A stretch of 42,881 nucleotides of DNA, from contig RFHH01000141.1 in assembly GCA_003696075.1 (NCBI GenBank), positions 1-42,881 of the forward strand, written 5' to 3'. A program made the position numbers and the translations under genes. Position 1 is the stretch's first letter, and the number at the start of each line of letters is the position of its first letter. Shown piece by piece: positions 7,342 to 16,304 of this stretch. This stretch comes from Acidobacteriota bacterium. Lineage in GTDB: Bacteria > Acidobacteriota > Polarisedimenticolia > J045. The notes beneath the pieces were generated by a model that worked only from the letters and a program-made list of their open reading frames with translations, was not told the DNA's origin and did no database searches.

Positions 7342-9093
7342 TCAGGGGCCGGGGGCCGAGCGCATCGCGGCGCGCTCCTGCTCGATCCGCTCGAGCGAGA
7401 GCTGGCGGACCTTCAGCGCGAGCCCGATCAGCACCAGCACGATGACCACCAGCGAGACCGCCAGCCACCGGCGGCGCAGCTGGAGCTCCTCGAGCGCCTT
7501 CTTGCCGTAGTCCAGTGCCGCCGCGGCGTGCGCCTGGCCCTCCTCGAGCCCCTTGGCGAACTCGCTTCCCTCGGAGACGTCGAAGGTGTGGACCATCACT
7601 TCCAGGCCGATCTGGGCGTCCACGGCCTGCTCCAGTTCGCTCTGTCCCCGTCCGATCTCCACGCCGCCCCGGCGGGCCGCCAGCAGGGCCCGCTCCGCCC
7701 GGGCGCTCACGACGGTGAGCTGGGACATGCCCTCGACGAACTTCCGGGCCGTGCTCATGCCGACACCGTCGGGAGTGTCGGGGTGGCAGTCCGAGCAGCG
7801 GCGCACCCGCTCCTCGATCACCGCCCCGGTGTCGGGATCTTCGAACACGTGCTTCGTCTTGCCGATGCGGAACTTCGTCAGCAGGTTCGCGAACTCCGGC
7901 CGGAGGCGGCGCGGCTGTCCCTTCTCGCCCTCGAAGGTGTGGAATTCCAGCTCCTGAGAGCGATCGACCAACCAGTCGAAGCGGGCTTCACCGGTGAGGT
8001 TCTTCGAGGCCGCCTGGGCGAGCAGGCCATCGCGGACCTTCTCGTAGCGCTCCTTCGCTCCCGGCCGGTCGAAGGACGAACTCGCGGCGGCATTGATTCC
8101 CTCGTGGCAGAAGACGCACGGCGTCTCGGGAAGCGGCGCGAGCATCGCCACGCTCGGGCGGAGGACGGCGTGGTTGCTGTGGCAAACGACGCACTCGCTG
8201 AACTCGCGCACGTCGGTGCGCTGCGCCTGCGGGCTGCCCGGCTCGTGGCAGGAGGCGCACCCCTCCCCGCCCGCTTCGGCGAGAAACTCGTTGTGCCGCT
8301 GGAAACCGTCGTGTTTTCCGCTCGCCCGGAACAGCCGCGCCTCCCGGCCGTGACACTGCCCGCACACGAAGGCGACCGAGGCGATGCCCGGCGGGTTCGC
8401 TCCATGGTTGCCGTGGCAGTCGTTGCAGGTCGGGGCGAAGAGGTCCCCCTTCTCCAGCAGAGCCTTCGCGTGCACGCTCTGGCGCCAGCGTGCGTACTGG
8501 TCCGTCGGCAGAGGCCGCCCGTCGGCGGTCTTGTACCCTCTCATGTGTTCCGGATCCGCATGGCAGCTCCGGCACGTCTCCGCCACCCGCGTCGGGTAGA
8601 CGCTGGACTCCGCGTCGTCCTTGCCGCGGATCCCGTGGGCCCCGTGGCAGTCGATGCAGGTCGCCACCCGCTCGTCACCCTTCGCCAGGAGCTTCCCGTG
8701 GTGGCTCGTCCAGTACTCGCGCTCCTGGTCCACGCGGGCGTCGGGGCGAAAGCGGCGCATGTAGTCGGGATCCGAGTGGCACCGGCCGCAGAAGCGGGGA
8801 ATGTCGCGCCGCGCCGGCCGCCCGCGGTAGGGATTCCCGTCGAACCCCTCGTCCATCGCCGCGCCCGGATCGTCCGCGACCGCCGGGTCGGGGTTGCCCC
8901 CGTGGCAATCGTGGCAGGACAGGCCCGCCGCGGCGTGGACGCTCTGCGCCTCCTTCCGGACGAACTGCAGCATCTCCTCGTCGAAGAGCTCTTTGTCCTG
9001 GTGGCAGGTCAGACAGGAGCTCTGCTCCTGGGCTCCCGCCCAGGCGGTGGCCACCAGCGCCACTGCAGCGGCCGCAATCGCTCGCCTGTTCAC
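7342..9093 (-). CDS. Undecahaem cytochrome c with C-terminal membrane anchor (bc-complex partner)
   Basis: A 583-residue protein with a signal peptide (about 1-21), eleven CXXCH sites at residues 27, 60, 102, 146, 174, 223, 244, 279, 301, 326 and 433, a helical haem-free segment (about 440-540) and one C-terminal transmembrane helix (about 543-560) followed by a basic tail. The start is GTG at 9093, overlapping the cytochrome b stop (GTGA, 9090-9093); the frame is open further upstream but there it only overlaps cytochrome b. Being third after Rieske and cytochrome b, it occupies the place of cytochrome c1 or f and probably takes electrons from the Rieske centre and passes them to periplasmic carriers. 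That role is inferred from position. Confidence 0.9.
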   Translation of the reverse strand: MNRRAIAAAAVALVATAWAGAQEQSSCLTCHQDKELFDEEMLQFVRKEAQSVHAAAGLSCHDCHGGNPDPAVADDPGAAMDEGFDGNPYRGRPARRDIPRFCGRCHSDPDYMRRFRPDARVDQEREYWTSHHGKLLAKGDERVATCIDCHGAHGIRGKDDAESSVYPTRVAETCRSCHADPEHMRGYKTADGRPLPTDQYARWRQSVHAKALLEKGDLFAPTCNDCHGNHGANPPGIASVAFVCGQCHGREARLFRASGKHDGFQRHNEFLAEAGGEGCASCHEPGSPQAQRTDVREFSECVVCHSNHAVLRPSVAMLAPLPETPCVFCHEGINAAASSSFDRPGAKERYEKVRDGLLAQAASKNLTGEARFDWLVDRSQELEFHTFEGEKGQPRRLRPEFANLLTKFRIGKTKHVFEDPDTGAVIEERVRRCSDCHPDTPDGVGMSTARKFVEGMSQLTVVSARAERALLAARRGGVEIGRGQSELEQAVDAQIGLEVMVHTFDVSEGSEFAKGLEEGQAHAAAALDYGKKALEELQLRRRWLAVSLVVIVLVLIGLALKVRQLSLERIEQERAAMRSAPGP

Positions 9094-10256
9094 TTTCGTC
9101 CCCTCATCGACGGGCGGTAGGTGCCCACGCCCAGCGCCGCGATCAGGGCCGCGGTCGCCAGCACGACCCAGATGGGCGCGAGGGAGTGGTAACCCCACGC
9201 CGTCATCACCACGACATAGACGACTCCGATGACCCCGACAGCAGTGAACCCGGGGCTCTTTCCCCGCGTGACGATTCCCCTGTCGAGAAACGGCACGAGC
9301 AGCAGGAGGAGCCCCACCAGACCGAAGCCCATGATCGGGATCGCCTCGTACTCGATGCCGAAGATCTCCCCGCCCGGAACCAGTTTCAGGGTCTGGAACA
9401 TGAACATGAAGTACCACTCCGGGCGGATGTTCTGATACGCCGGCGCGAACGGGTCCGCCTTCTCGCCCAGCTCCCAGGGGAAGAGGGCCGCGAGAGCGGC
9501 CAGGACGCCGAGCGCCATCGTCCACCCGAAGAGGTCGCGGAGGAGGAATCCGGGGAAGAACCGCATCGGACGCCGCAGCTTCCCCTCTCGCTCGATCTTG
9601 GGCGGAATGCTCATTCCCTGGAGCTGTACGAGAAGGAGATGCAGCCCCAGGACCGCGAACATCAGGGCGGGCAGGATGGCCACGTGCCAGCCGTAGAAAC
9701 GGGAGAGAGTGCCTCCCGTCACCCGGTCGCCGCCTCGGAGGAAGCGCAGCATGAACTCACCGACGATCGGCACCGATCCGGCGATGTCCGTGCCGACCTT
9801 GGTGGCGAAGAAGGCGAGCTTGTTCCACGGCAGGAGGTATCCGGAAAACCCGAACCCCATGGCGAGGAAGAGCGCGAGGCAGCCGGTCACCCACGTCAGC
9901 TCCCGCGGCTTGCGGTAGGCCTTCAGGAAGAAGACGCTCACCAGGTGGAGCATCGCGAAGTAGATCATCAAGTTCGCGGACCACGAGTGGATCGACCGGA
10001 TCAGCCAGCCGAAGGGGACCGTGGTCATGATGAACTCGACCGACTCGAAGGCCTCGTCCGCGGAGGGCCGGTAGTAGAGCATCAGCAGGATGCCGGTCAT
10101 CACCTGGCAGATGAAGAAGAACAGCGTCATCCCGCCGAGGTAGTAGAAGACGGTGTACTTGTGCACGGGGACCGTCTTCTTCGCCATCAGCTCCCGCACC
10201 GCGGACAGCGGCACGCGCTCGTCGAGCCAAGCCTGGACCTTCGCCGCAACGCTCAT
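9090..10256 (-). CDS. qcrB: Cytochrome b of a Rieske/cytochrome b complex, b6-type spacing
   Basis: A 388-residue polytopic protein with about eight transmembrane helices, combining the haem-binding N-terminal half and the C-terminal (subunit IV-like) half. Haem ligands are His90/His104 and His191/His206. The second pair is 15 residues apart, as in cytochrome b6, rather than 14 as in mitochondrial bc1. The quinol-site motif PEWY is at 279-282, inside [15 protein letters not shown]. It oxidises quinol at the outer face and passes electrons to the Rieske centre. It lies 4 nt after the Rieske gene and overlaps the undecahaem gene, so all three should be co-translated. The symbol follows bacterial usage; petB/petD-like naming would be equally defensible. 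Confidence 0.95.
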   Translation of the reverse strand: MSVAAKVQAWLDERVPLSAVRELMAKKTVPVHKYTVFYYLGGMTLFFFICQVMTGILLMLYYRPSADEAFESVEFIMTTVPFGWLIRSIHSWSANLMIYFAMLHLVSVFFLKAYRKPRELTWVTGCLALFLAMGFGFSGYLLPWNKLAFFATKVGTDIAGSVPIVGEFMLRFLRGGDRVTGGTLSRFYGWHVAILPALMFAVLGLHLLLVQLQGMSIPPKIEREGKLRRPMRFFPGFLLRDLFGWTMALGVLAALAALFPWELGEKADPFAPAYQNIRPEWYFMFMFQTLKLVPGGEIFGIEYEAIPIMGFGLVGLLLLLVPFLDRGIVTRGKSPGFTAVGVIGVVYVVVMTAWGYHSLAPIWVVLATAALIAALGVGTYRPSMRGRK

Positions 10257-10260
10257 CGTG

Positions 10261-10725
10261 TCAGCTCCTCGAGATGACGATGCTCGGGGGCTGGCCCGCC
10301 CCCCGGCGCACGAGGTTGACCTTCAGCGGTGTCAGCGGCTTCGGGGGAGGTCCCGCAATGTTGCGCCCGCTGAGGTCGTACTGCCCGTCGTGGCAGTTGC
10401 ACCAGATCAGGCGCTTGTCCTTCCGGTACTCGACGATGCACTCGAGATGGGTGCAGGTCGCGGTGAAGGCCCGGAAATCGTTCTCGCCCGCCTTGATCAG
10501 GATCACCGGCTCGGCGCCGAACCGTACGATCTTGAACCCCTTCTCCGCCAGTTCCGGATCGGTGACCGGTCCGGCGTCGACCTCGTTGGTGGTCGCCTCC
10601 GGCATCTTCGGCGGACTGATGAACCTCAAGACGGGATACAGGATCGACAGAACCAGTGCGCCGACCGACGTGCCGAGAAACCAGTTGACGAAGCGCCGGC
10701 GCGTGGTGGACAAGGATGCGCTCAT
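10261..10725 (-). CDS. qcrA: Rieske [2Fe-2S] protein of the cytochrome b complex
   Basis: A 154-residue protein with a Tat-type N-terminus ([12 protein letters not shown], residues 7-18) forming the single membrane anchor, and a Rieske domain. Cluster ligands are Cys91/His93 in CTHLEC and Cys109/His112 in CNCHDG; Cys96 and Cys111 can form the usual disulfide. The usual CTHLGC has Glu in place of Gly, and the second box reads CNCHDG rather than CPCHGS. The ATG at 10725 is preferred over the upstream frame because GGGAGG lies about 9 nt before it and the Tat signal follows at once. First gene of the three-gene complex operon. Confidence 0.95.
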   Translation of the reverse strand: MSASLSTTRRRFVNWFLGTSVGALVLSILYPVLRFISPPKMPEATTNEVDAGPVTDPELAEKGFKIVRFGAEPVILIKAGENDFRAFTATCTHLECIVEYRKDKRLIWCNCHDGQYDLSGRNIAGPPPKPLTPLKVNLVRRGAGQPPSIVISRS

Positions 10726-11326
10726 TCCGCGGGCCTCCCTTCGTCGCTCACCACGTCTTCGAGGATTCCGGCGCCCATCCGGGCGCCGCACGAACATCCC
10801 GGCCATCGCGGGCGGGCGGACGCTACCGAAGGAAACGCTTGCCTGTCAAGCGTCCGCTGGGGCCGGGCCCGACTCAGCCGGCGGCGGAGTGTAAAGCCTG
10901 TGGCGTCAGCTTGGTTTGATATGAGTCAAGCTTGCGCCTGCGCCCGCTCAGCGGCGAGCGCAGCGCCCTCGACGCCGGCCCGGAGCGGTGCTCGGCGGAT
11001 CGCGCTCCGGAACGGCCGCGGCCGCGGCGCGCCACCAGCCCCGCCGTCAGGACGCCGTCCCCCTCGTTCCCGTCGAACCGCTCGCTGCCGCACGAGCCGT
11101 TGGGAATGCCTGCCGGCACCGGGACGAGCGTCCGGGCGCGTCTTTTGGCCCCGCGGGACGACCCGCCCGGCGGGCGCGCGGGGCACCCGGGAAAAGGCCT
11201 TCGGGGCCCTGCCCTTTGAAGATCCGCGCGCACCGGCGCGCGGCGCGGGGGTCCGGGCACACCGGAAGCTTCGCCGCGGGGCGCTCCGGCGCCACCGGCC
11301 GGACGGATGTCGCGGCGCTTCCGCGG
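10726..11326. other. Intergenic region, about 600 nt, no gene seen
   Basis: It lies between the Rieske gene (its upstream side) and the end of the secreted unknown protein. Besides the candidate promoter at 10820-10849 I see an 8-bp hairpin, CCGGAGCG (10980-10987) with CGCTCCGG (11003-11010), which may terminate the cluster ending at 11327. An AT-richer patch lies at 10895-10930. I see no supported coding sequence. Confidence 0.5.
10820..10849 (-). promoter_or_regulatory. Candidate sigma70-like promoter for qcrA-qcrB-cytochrome operon
   Basis: On the minus strand TTGACA (10849-10844) is followed after 18 nt by TAGCGT (10825-10820), or after 17 nt by a poorer box. Transcription would start about 85 nt before the Rieske ATG. 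The -35 is perfect and the -10 poor. A similar arrangement (TTGACA, 17 nt, TAGTCT) precedes rplM at 38515-38543. Confidence 0.4.
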
Positions 11327-11980
11327 TCAGGCGGGATGCCGCCCCCGAGCTCCGCTCCGGCCGGGCCGCAGGGAAGCGATCAGGGCGTCGAACGCCTTCC
11401 GCTGCGCTTTCACCGTCTCCGCCGGGCCGGTGAGCTTGAAGAACCAGTTCGCGTCGGGGCCCTTGGCGATGGCGCCGAGGAGCATGTACCCGGGCTTCGG
11501 CGGGCCGCCGCCCATCATGCCGACGTAGGTCCCCTCGATCTCCACCACGAGGACCTCGACGCCGCCGACGCGGCGGGTTTCGGTCTTGAGCGCCTCTTCC
11601 GGCGTCTTCCCTCCCGCCGGACGGAATTGGCCGGCCCACCGCAGCGCGTTCGCGCGGGGCTCGCCGCCCAGACCCGGACCGAAGTAGAAGACGACGCACT
11701 GGGCCTCGCCTCCCGGGCCCGGGATCCGGTACTGCGCCCGGCGCATCGGGTTGGCCGGCTTCTCCGCGACCCACCCGGCCGGAACGTCCCAGGTCAGCGC
11801 CTTGTCCCCCTGTCCCGCTCCCGGCGGCGGAGGCTCGATGGCAAACGGCCGGGCGCCGCCCACCGGCGGATGGCCGGGGGGAAGCGGCTTGTCGCCCGCG
11901 AGCGCCGCGGCCTCGAGGCCGCCGGCGAGCAGCAAGGCCGCCAGCGCCCCGGCGAGGCCGATCTTCGTCCTCATCGTCAT
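11327..11980 (-). CDS. Secreted protein of unknown function
   Basis: A 217-residue protein with a clear signal peptide (about residues 1-28, hydrophobic core LAGALAALLLAGG). The mature part starts with a proline-rich segment and then has a compact mixed domain (ALTWDVPAGW, VVFYFGPGLGG, VEVLVVEIEGTYVGMMGG, NWFFKLTGPAETV). The overall pattern, ending with a segment like FDALIASLRP, resembles small periplasmic lipid- or ligand-binding-type proteins found in GC-rich bacteria, but I do not recognise a family. It has no haem motif. It follows the c554-like gene on the same strand after 90 nt containing a strong hairpin. A start at the second Met (11974) is also possible; the ribosome site is weak for both. 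Confidence 0.75.
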   Translation of the reverse strand: MTMRTKIGLAGALAALLLAGGLEAAALAGDKPLPPGHPPVGGARPFAIEPPPPGAGQGDKALTWDVPAGWVAEKPANPMRRAQYRIPGPGGEAQCVVFYFGPGLGGEPRANALRWAGQFRPAGGKTPEEALKTETRRVGGVEVLVVEIEGTYVGMMGGGPPKPGYMLLGAIAKGPDANWFFKLTGPAETVKAQRKAFDALIASLRPGRSGARGRHPA

Positions 11981-12020
11981 CGTCCGTCCCCATTTCAGGC
12001 CGCTCGCGGCCCAATATGGC

Positions 12021-12048
12021 GGCGGCGGCGCTGTCCCGCGCCGCCGCC
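12021..12048 (-). terminator. Strong GC hairpin between cytochrome and secreted protein genes
   Basis: GGCGGCGGCGC (12021-12031) pairs perfectly with GCGCCGCCGCC (12038-12048) across a 6-nt loop. It lies 22 nt after the stop of the c554-like gene. No T-run follows, so it may be an attenuator or an mRNA 3' stabiliser rather than an intrinsic terminator. Confidence 0.45.
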
Positions 12049-12070
12049 CGGAATCGCCGGCTCCGGCCGG

Positions 12071-12646
12071 TCAGTGCTGGTACTTGAGCGGATAGTGTTC
12101 GTGGGTGCCCTTGTCCTTCCGCTCCTCGAAATTGAACGCGTACTTGCCGCCGTGGAAGGGGCTCTCTTCGTTGTGACAGGCGAGGCACTGCTTCTCCGAC
12201 ACCTTGTCCACCATACCGGCGGCCACCGCGTCGGCGTGCTTGAAGTTCTTGTTCTTGAGGCTCATCACGTCGGGCTTCGTGTAGTCCTTGCCCGCGCCGT
12301 GACACATTTCACAGCCGACGCCGGCACGGTCGGGCGTGGAGGCGATGTCCTTGAAGCCGCCGGGCTTTCCGTATCCCGTCGTGTGGCACTTCAGGCAGTT
12401 CGGATCGGTCGTGTAGTCCTTCTGAGGATCGAGCCCCGCCGCCTTCTTCGCCTCCGCCCGCTCGCCGGGCTTGAGGATGTCGAACGCCTTGGCCATGCGC
12501 GTCTGGGACCAGCTCTTCCACTGCTTGATGTGGCACTTCTTGCACGTCTTGGTCCCGACGAACTCGTGCTCCGCGGCGAGCGCCATACCGCCCGCGAGGA
12601 ACGCGAGTGCCGCGACCGCCGCGAAACCCTTGCGAATTCCGGTCAT
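12071..12646 (-). CDS. Cytochrome c554-like tetrahaem protein
   Basis: A 191-residue periplasmic protein: signal peptide about residues 1-25, then CXXCH at 35, 84, 112 and 154. The order FVGTKTCKKCH, QWKSWSQTRMAKAF, CLKCHTTGYGKPGGF and VGCEMCHGAGKDY matches the cytochrome c-554/c' family, known from ammonia oxidisers and many metal- or sulfur-cycling bacteria. The start at 12646 is chosen because AGGAGG lies 8 nt before it. It is separated from the preceding nine-haem gene by 139 nt with a weak promoter candidate, so it may be expressed partly on its own. No hydroxylamine oxidoreductase lies in the window, so a nitrification role is not supported; a soluble periplasmic shuttle fits the context. 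Confidence 0.9.
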   Translation of the reverse strand: MTGIRKGFAAVAALAFLAGGMALAAEHEFVGTKTCKKCHIKQWKSWSQTRMAKAFDILKPGERAEAKKAAGLDPQKDYTTDPNCLKCHTTGYGKPGGFKDIASTPDRAGVGCEMCHGAGKDYTKPDVMSLKNKNFKHADAVAAGMVDKVSEKQCLACHNEESPFHGGKYAFNFEERKDKGTHEHYPLKYQH

Positions 12647-12717
12647 TGCGTGCCTCCTGTCCCCCGCCGATCCGCGCGAAGGCGATCGGGCGGGGTGAAG
12701 CCTGTGTGGCCCACCTG

Positions 12718-12746
12718 ATTGTCCTAGACCAGGCGGATCCGCGCAA
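12718..12746 (-). promoter_or_regulatory. Weak promoter candidate upstream of c554-like gene
   Basis: Minus strand: TTGCGC (12746-12741), a 17-nt spacer, then GACAAT (12723-12718), about 70 nt before the ATG. Both boxes are imperfect; this is only a suggestion. Confidence 0.22.
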
Positions 12747-12785
12747 TGGAACATGGAACGTCATGCCTGTAAGCCGCTGCGGCGG

Positions 12786-13688
12786 TCACGAGCCGCCCGC
12801 GGCCGTTTCCGCGCCTCCGCGGTGGTACTCGCGCTGCTCGTGGCAAGCGACCGCGCAGCGGCCGCCGTCGGCAAGCGGCTCGTAGTCGATCGGAAGATCC
12901 CATTGGCCGAACGGGGCGCGGCTGCGGATCAGGTGGGCTGCCCCACCGTGCGGCGAGTGGCACAGAGCGCACGAGCGGCTCTTCTCGCGCGCCACGTGCA
13001 CGCGGTGAAGGTTCTTCTGCTCGTTCCGGAATCCGGTGTCCGCACCCTCTTCCAGCATCGTCTCGTCGTGGCAGGCGAAGCAGAGCGCGTAGCTTCCCTC
13101 CGCCCCGCGGGCGTAGGGGCCGTCCGGAAACGCGTCCGTCACGAGCCGGCCGTAGTCCGAGGCGTGCGGCGGATGGCAGGTGTCGCACCCCGCATCGACG
13201 GCGCCGTGCGGCAGCTCCGCCGTTTCGATCTCCTCCTTCACGTTCCTCACCGGGCGGCGCCCCTCCCACGTCTGCACGCGCCCGTGGCACCGCCAGCACA
13301 ACTCCGGCGAATCGGCCCGCAACAGCTTCCCGCGGTCCGACCGGTGCGGATCGTGGCACCCGGTGCAGCGGCCCGCCGCCACCGGGCCGTGCACGTGTCC
13401 CGTCATCCCCCCCGCCGGATCGTCGTGACAGCCGAGGCAGGTCTCGCCGATCGGGTCGGGCGTGTCGAAGGCGTGCCCGGTCGCCCGCGGCGTGTGGCAC
13501 AGGTCGCACGCCTCGTCCTCGACCGGCATGTGCACGACCGCCCCTTCCGCCAGGTTCGCATGGCAGCCGGAGGTCAGGCAGTTGCCCTCCCCGGCGTCCG
13601 GGGGCGGGGCCGCCTGCTGGGCGGCGGCCGGCCAGGCGGCGGCCAGCAGGAACGCGGCGACGCAGCGCCTAGTAGCTCTTCCGGTCAT
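12786..13688 (-). CDS. Nine-haem periplasmic cytochrome c (doubled-CXXCH type)
   Basis: A 300-residue protein with a signal peptide (about 1-24). It has seven CXXCH sites (residues 61, 84, 108, 131, 168, 203 and 240) plus two unusual ones: CX4CH at 37 (CLTSGCH) and CX3CH at 278 (CAVACH). The spacing of paired motifs with CHDPH-like and CHPPH-like sequences is that of the doubled-CXXCH family. The module GPVAAGRCTGCHDPHRS is closely matched by GPVAAGLCTACHLPHRS in the pentahaem lipoprotein of the same operon. The start overlaps the end of the 12-haem gene by 20 nt (13669-13688), so translation is coupled. The inferred role is a periplasmic electron carrier for the outer-membrane conduit. Confidence 0.88.
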   Translation of the reverse strand: MTGRATRRCVAAFLLAAAWPAAAQQAAPPPDAGEGNCLTSGCHANLAEGAVVHMPVEDEACDLCHTPRATGHAFDTPDPIGETCLGCHDDPAGGMTGHVHGPVAAGRCTGCHDPHRSDRGKLLRADSPELCWRCHGRVQTWEGRRPVRNVKEEIETAELPHGAVDAGCDTCHPPHASDYGRLVTDAFPDGPYARGAEGSYALCFACHDETMLEEGADTGFRNEQKNLHRVHVAREKSRSCALCHSPHGGAAHLIRSRAPFGQWDLPIDYEPLADGGRCAVACHEQREYHRGGAETAAGGS

Positions 13689-15351
13689 GGTCCTCCCCGT
13701 GGCATTTCAGCGAGCAGGATCCCCGGTGCGTGCCGAGGTCCTCGAACCGGAGGATCCCCTTCCTGTTGGGCGAGACGATGCGCGTGTCGAAGCTGATCAG
13801 ATGCGTGTTGCCGGTCGGATCTCCGGCGACCGACGAAACCCCGTGCGGGTCGTGGCAGGCCGAGCAAGGGGCGTCCTCGCCGACGACGTGCTTCTTGTGG
13901 AGCTTGAAGCCGCTCTGGTTCTTGCTCAGCAGGACACTGCGGCTGTGGCAGCGGTAGCACAGCGCGTAGGCCTGGCTGCTCTCCGGCGTGTAGTCGTCGG
14001 TGTCGTAGTTGAGCCGCAGGATGAACGGGTTGACGCTGCCGTGCGGGCCCTGCGAGCCGCCGCTGTCCGCCTGGTCCGAGGCGTGACAGTCGGTGCAGTA
14101 GATCTGGCTCGACTCGGTCAGCGGCGGGATCAGCGACGGAACGTCCGGGTTCTTGCCCGGTTGGGCGACCGGGTGGAACGAGATGGCGTCCGGCGCGAAC
14201 TCGAGGCGCGTGTTGATCTCCCCCGCCGTCCTCGGTATCGCCTGAGTGGCGTTGGTCGTGTCGGCGTGGCACTTGAAGCAGACCTCGTACATGAACTGCA
14301 CCGGCTTCACCGGCTGTCCGTCGATGTCGATTCCGCTGGTTCCGCGCAGCGCCCCCGAGGCCGCCGGTGGCGAGGCCGGCGCGTGCCACGCCTGGTGCGG
14401 CTCGTGGCAGTCGGCACACTCGACGTGCCGCGCCATCAGGAACGGATCCTCGTCCGGCTCGTGCACGCCCTGCGTCACGTCGATGGGATGCGTGTAGCTC
14501 TTCTGGAACTCGGCTTGGATGTCGAGCGTCGCCACGTGACCGTTGTGGCAGGCGTAGCAGGCCTCCTCCTCCGGCGCGCGCTTGACCAGCCGCTCCGGCT
14601 GCGCCGCCGTGTGCGGCGTGTGGCACGACCGGCAGGCGTTGTCGGCGACGGTGCGGTCCGACGACCCCGGCCAGGGATCCGGCGGGGTGCCGTCCCATTG
14701 GGCCGTCGAGGTCGCATGGACCGACGTGTCCCAGTTGGTCTTGTCGTGGCAGGAGGTGCACAGCTGGCCGCCGGTGTCCGACGTGAGGAGGAACTTGCCG
14801 TAGGTGTCGTCGTGCGGGTCGTGGCACGAGGTGCACTGGAGCTGCGAGCTGCTGTCCAGATGGACGGGCGGCGGGATCGCCTGAGGGTCGCGCAGCTCCG
14901 GGTCCTGCGAGACCAAACCCGAGTCGTACACGAAGGAGATCGGGTGGTCGTCACCCAGGTCCGTCCCGAGGCTCCCCGTCGTCTCGTCCAGGTAGCGGTG
15001 GCCCGCCGGGAACTCGATCTCCGACGGCTCGGAGTGCAGATCCCCCAGCGCCACCGTCCCGTCGTGGCAGGACAGGCACATCCGGCTCGCGCCGGTGGGC
15101 TGGTCCGGCAGCGCGTCGAGAGTGGTCGAGTCGTAGAGGAGATAGGTCGCGGTGCTGTCCTCGCGGTTCCACAGCGGCGCCTGCGTGCGGGCCCGGTGCG
15201 GGGCGTGGCAGAAGATGCAGATGCGCTCCTCGGTCAGCGCCTTGACCTCGCCCGGTCCCGTGGTGCCCAGGTTGTGCTTCGTCTGGTCGATGCCGGCCAG
15301 CGCCGTGGCGCAACCGGCCGCCAGCAGCGCTGCACCCCAGCGGATCCTCAT
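13669..15351 (-). CDS. Twelve-haem secreted cytochrome c
   Basis: A 560-residue protein with a signal peptide (about 1-20), eleven CXXCH sites (residues 45, 92, 173, 198, 240, 265, 312, 358, 419, 465 and 496) and a CX3CH at 546 (CSLKCH). The first ~200 residues resemble the whole tetrahaem cytochrome at 20079-20771: ICxxCHxPH, then a Leu-Trp-Asn motif, TLDA...PTG.S.MCL.CHDGTVA, then HP.S.VYD and QC.SCHD.H. The rest is an added eight-haem region. ATGA overlap (15348-15351) with the preceding NHL gene. No membrane anchor or lipobox is obvious, so it is exported to the periplasm and possibly beyond. An extracellular or outer-surface role is inference. Confidence 0.9.
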   Translation of the reverse strand: MRIRWGAALLAAGCATALAGIDQTKHNLGTTGPGEVKALTEERICIFCHAPHRARTQAPLWNREDSTATYLLYDSTTLDALPDQPTGASRMCLSCHDGTVALGDLHSEPSEIEFPAGHRYLDETTGSLGTDLGDDHPISFVYDSGLVSQDPELRDPQAIPPPVHLDSSSQLQCTSCHDPHDDTYGKFLLTSDTGGQLCTSCHDKTNWDTSVHATSTAQWDGTPPDPWPGSSDRTVADNACRSCHTPHTAAQPERLVKRAPEEEACYACHNGHVATLDIQAEFQKSYTHPIDVTQGVHEPDEDPFLMARHVECADCHEPHQAWHAPASPPAASGALRGTSGIDIDGQPVKPVQFMYEVCFKCHADTTNATQAIPRTAGEINTRLEFAPDAISFHPVAQPGKNPDVPSLIPPLTESSQIYCTDCHASDQADSGGSQGPHGSVNPFILRLNYDTDDYTPESSQAYALCYRCHSRSVLLSKNQSGFKLHKKHVVGEDAPCSACHDPHGVSSVAGDPTGNTHLISFDTRIVSPNRKGILRFEDLGTHRGSCSLKCHGEDHDRKSY

Positions 15352-16304
15352 GCTCCTTCTCCCAGCATCCGGAAGACCTGCACGCGGTGGTTGTAGGCGT
15401 CGGCCACGAAGAGGCGGCCCTCCGGACCGATCGCGACGCCGGCCGGCATCCAGAACTGGCCCGGGCCGCGACCGCGCCGGCCCACGGCGAGCAGGAGGCG
15501 CCCCTCCGGGTCGAAGATCTGCACGTTGTCGAACAGGGCGTCGGCCACGAAGATCCTCCCCTCGCCGTCCACGCCGAGTCCCCGGGGCCTCGAGAAGGTC
15601 CCCGGACCGTCACCGGCGAATCCGAACGACGAGACCGGCGTTCCCGCCGCATCCAGAATCTGGACGCGGAAGTTCATGGCGTCGAGAACGAACAGGCGGC
15701 CGCGGGGACCGACGGCGACGTCGATCGGGTAGTTGAACTGCCCGGGACCGGATCCCCGGCCGCCGATGGCCGCCACCCGGCGGCCCTCGAGATCGAGGGC
15801 GACGATGCGGTGGCCGAGAGCGTCGGCCACCCACAGCCGGTCGCGGTTCCGGTCCAGCGCCATCCCCGTCGGGCGCTCGATTGCGTCGGCAGCCGTCCGC
15901 CACAGCTCCTCGCCCCGCGCGTCGAAAGCGACCACGCTTCCCGCCGCGGAGTCGGCGACGAAGAGCCGGTCGCCGAGCAGGACGCAGTCGATCGGGCTGA
16001 CGAGGTGCCGCCGCCCCACCGCCCGGCCGGGCCGGCCCGGGTCGTGCAGCCACACGACCCGCGCCCCGGGATCGGCCACGCAGACACGGCCCTCCGGCCC
16101 GACGCCGACCCCGTGGGGACGCACGTAACCCCGGCCCCGGGCGGCGTACTCGCCGGACCACGCCACGCGCGGGCGGGCCGGAGGAGAGGGCCAGACCGGG
16201 CCCGGCCCCTCCGCCGCCCGGTAGGCGGGGGCACGGACGCTTCCGCATCCCAGCGACGCGGCCACGACGGCCGCGGCGATCGCCGTGACGGCGGCCAGCC
16301 TCAC
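15348..16304 (-). CDS. NHL-repeat six-bladed beta-propeller protein, exported
   Basis: A 318-residue protein. The N-terminus is a signal with a possible, non-ideal lipobox (ASLGC, Cys at about 20). The remainder has NHL repeats with recurring phrases such as YVRPHGVGVGPEGRVCVAD, PIDVAVGPRGRLFVLDAMNFRVQI, RPRGLGVDGEGRIFVAD and MPAGVAIGPEGRLFVADAYNHRVQV, consistent with a six-bladed propeller. The GTG start at 16304 overlaps the stop of the beta-barrel gene (16301-16304) and has GAGGAGG about 12 nt upstream; the longer open frame upstream is antisense-like coding noise. NHL propellers are commonly encoded next to outer-surface multihaem cytochromes and are thought to act in assembly or binding; which applies here is unknown. 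Confidence 0.87.
   Translation of the reverse strand: MRLAAVTAIAAAVVAASLGCGSVRAPAYRAAEGPGPVWPSPPARPRVAWSGEYAARGRGYVRPHGVGVGPEGRVCVADPGARVVWLHDPGRPGRAVGRRHLVSPIDCVLLGDRLFVADSAAGSVVAFDARGEELWRTAADAIERPTGMALDRNRDRLWVADALGHRIVALDLEGRRVAAIGGRGSGPGQFNYPIDVAVGPRGRLFVLDAMNFRVQILDAAGTPVSSFGFAGDGPGTFSRPRGLGVDGEGRIFVADALFDNVQIFDPEGRLLLAVGRRGRGPGQFWMPAGVAIGPEGRLFVADAYNHRVQVFRMLGEGA

Noticed and set aside
6400-9120. 906-codon plus-strand open frame across the repeats and the undecahaem gene
   Set aside because: It begins in a tandem repeat and runs antisense to eleven CXXCH motifs; composition is low in complexity. A shadow frame.
12071-12646. Nitrification role for the c554-like cytochrome
   Set aside because: No hydroxylamine oxidoreductase, cM552 or ammonia monooxygenase is in the window, and the family is widespread in other respirations.
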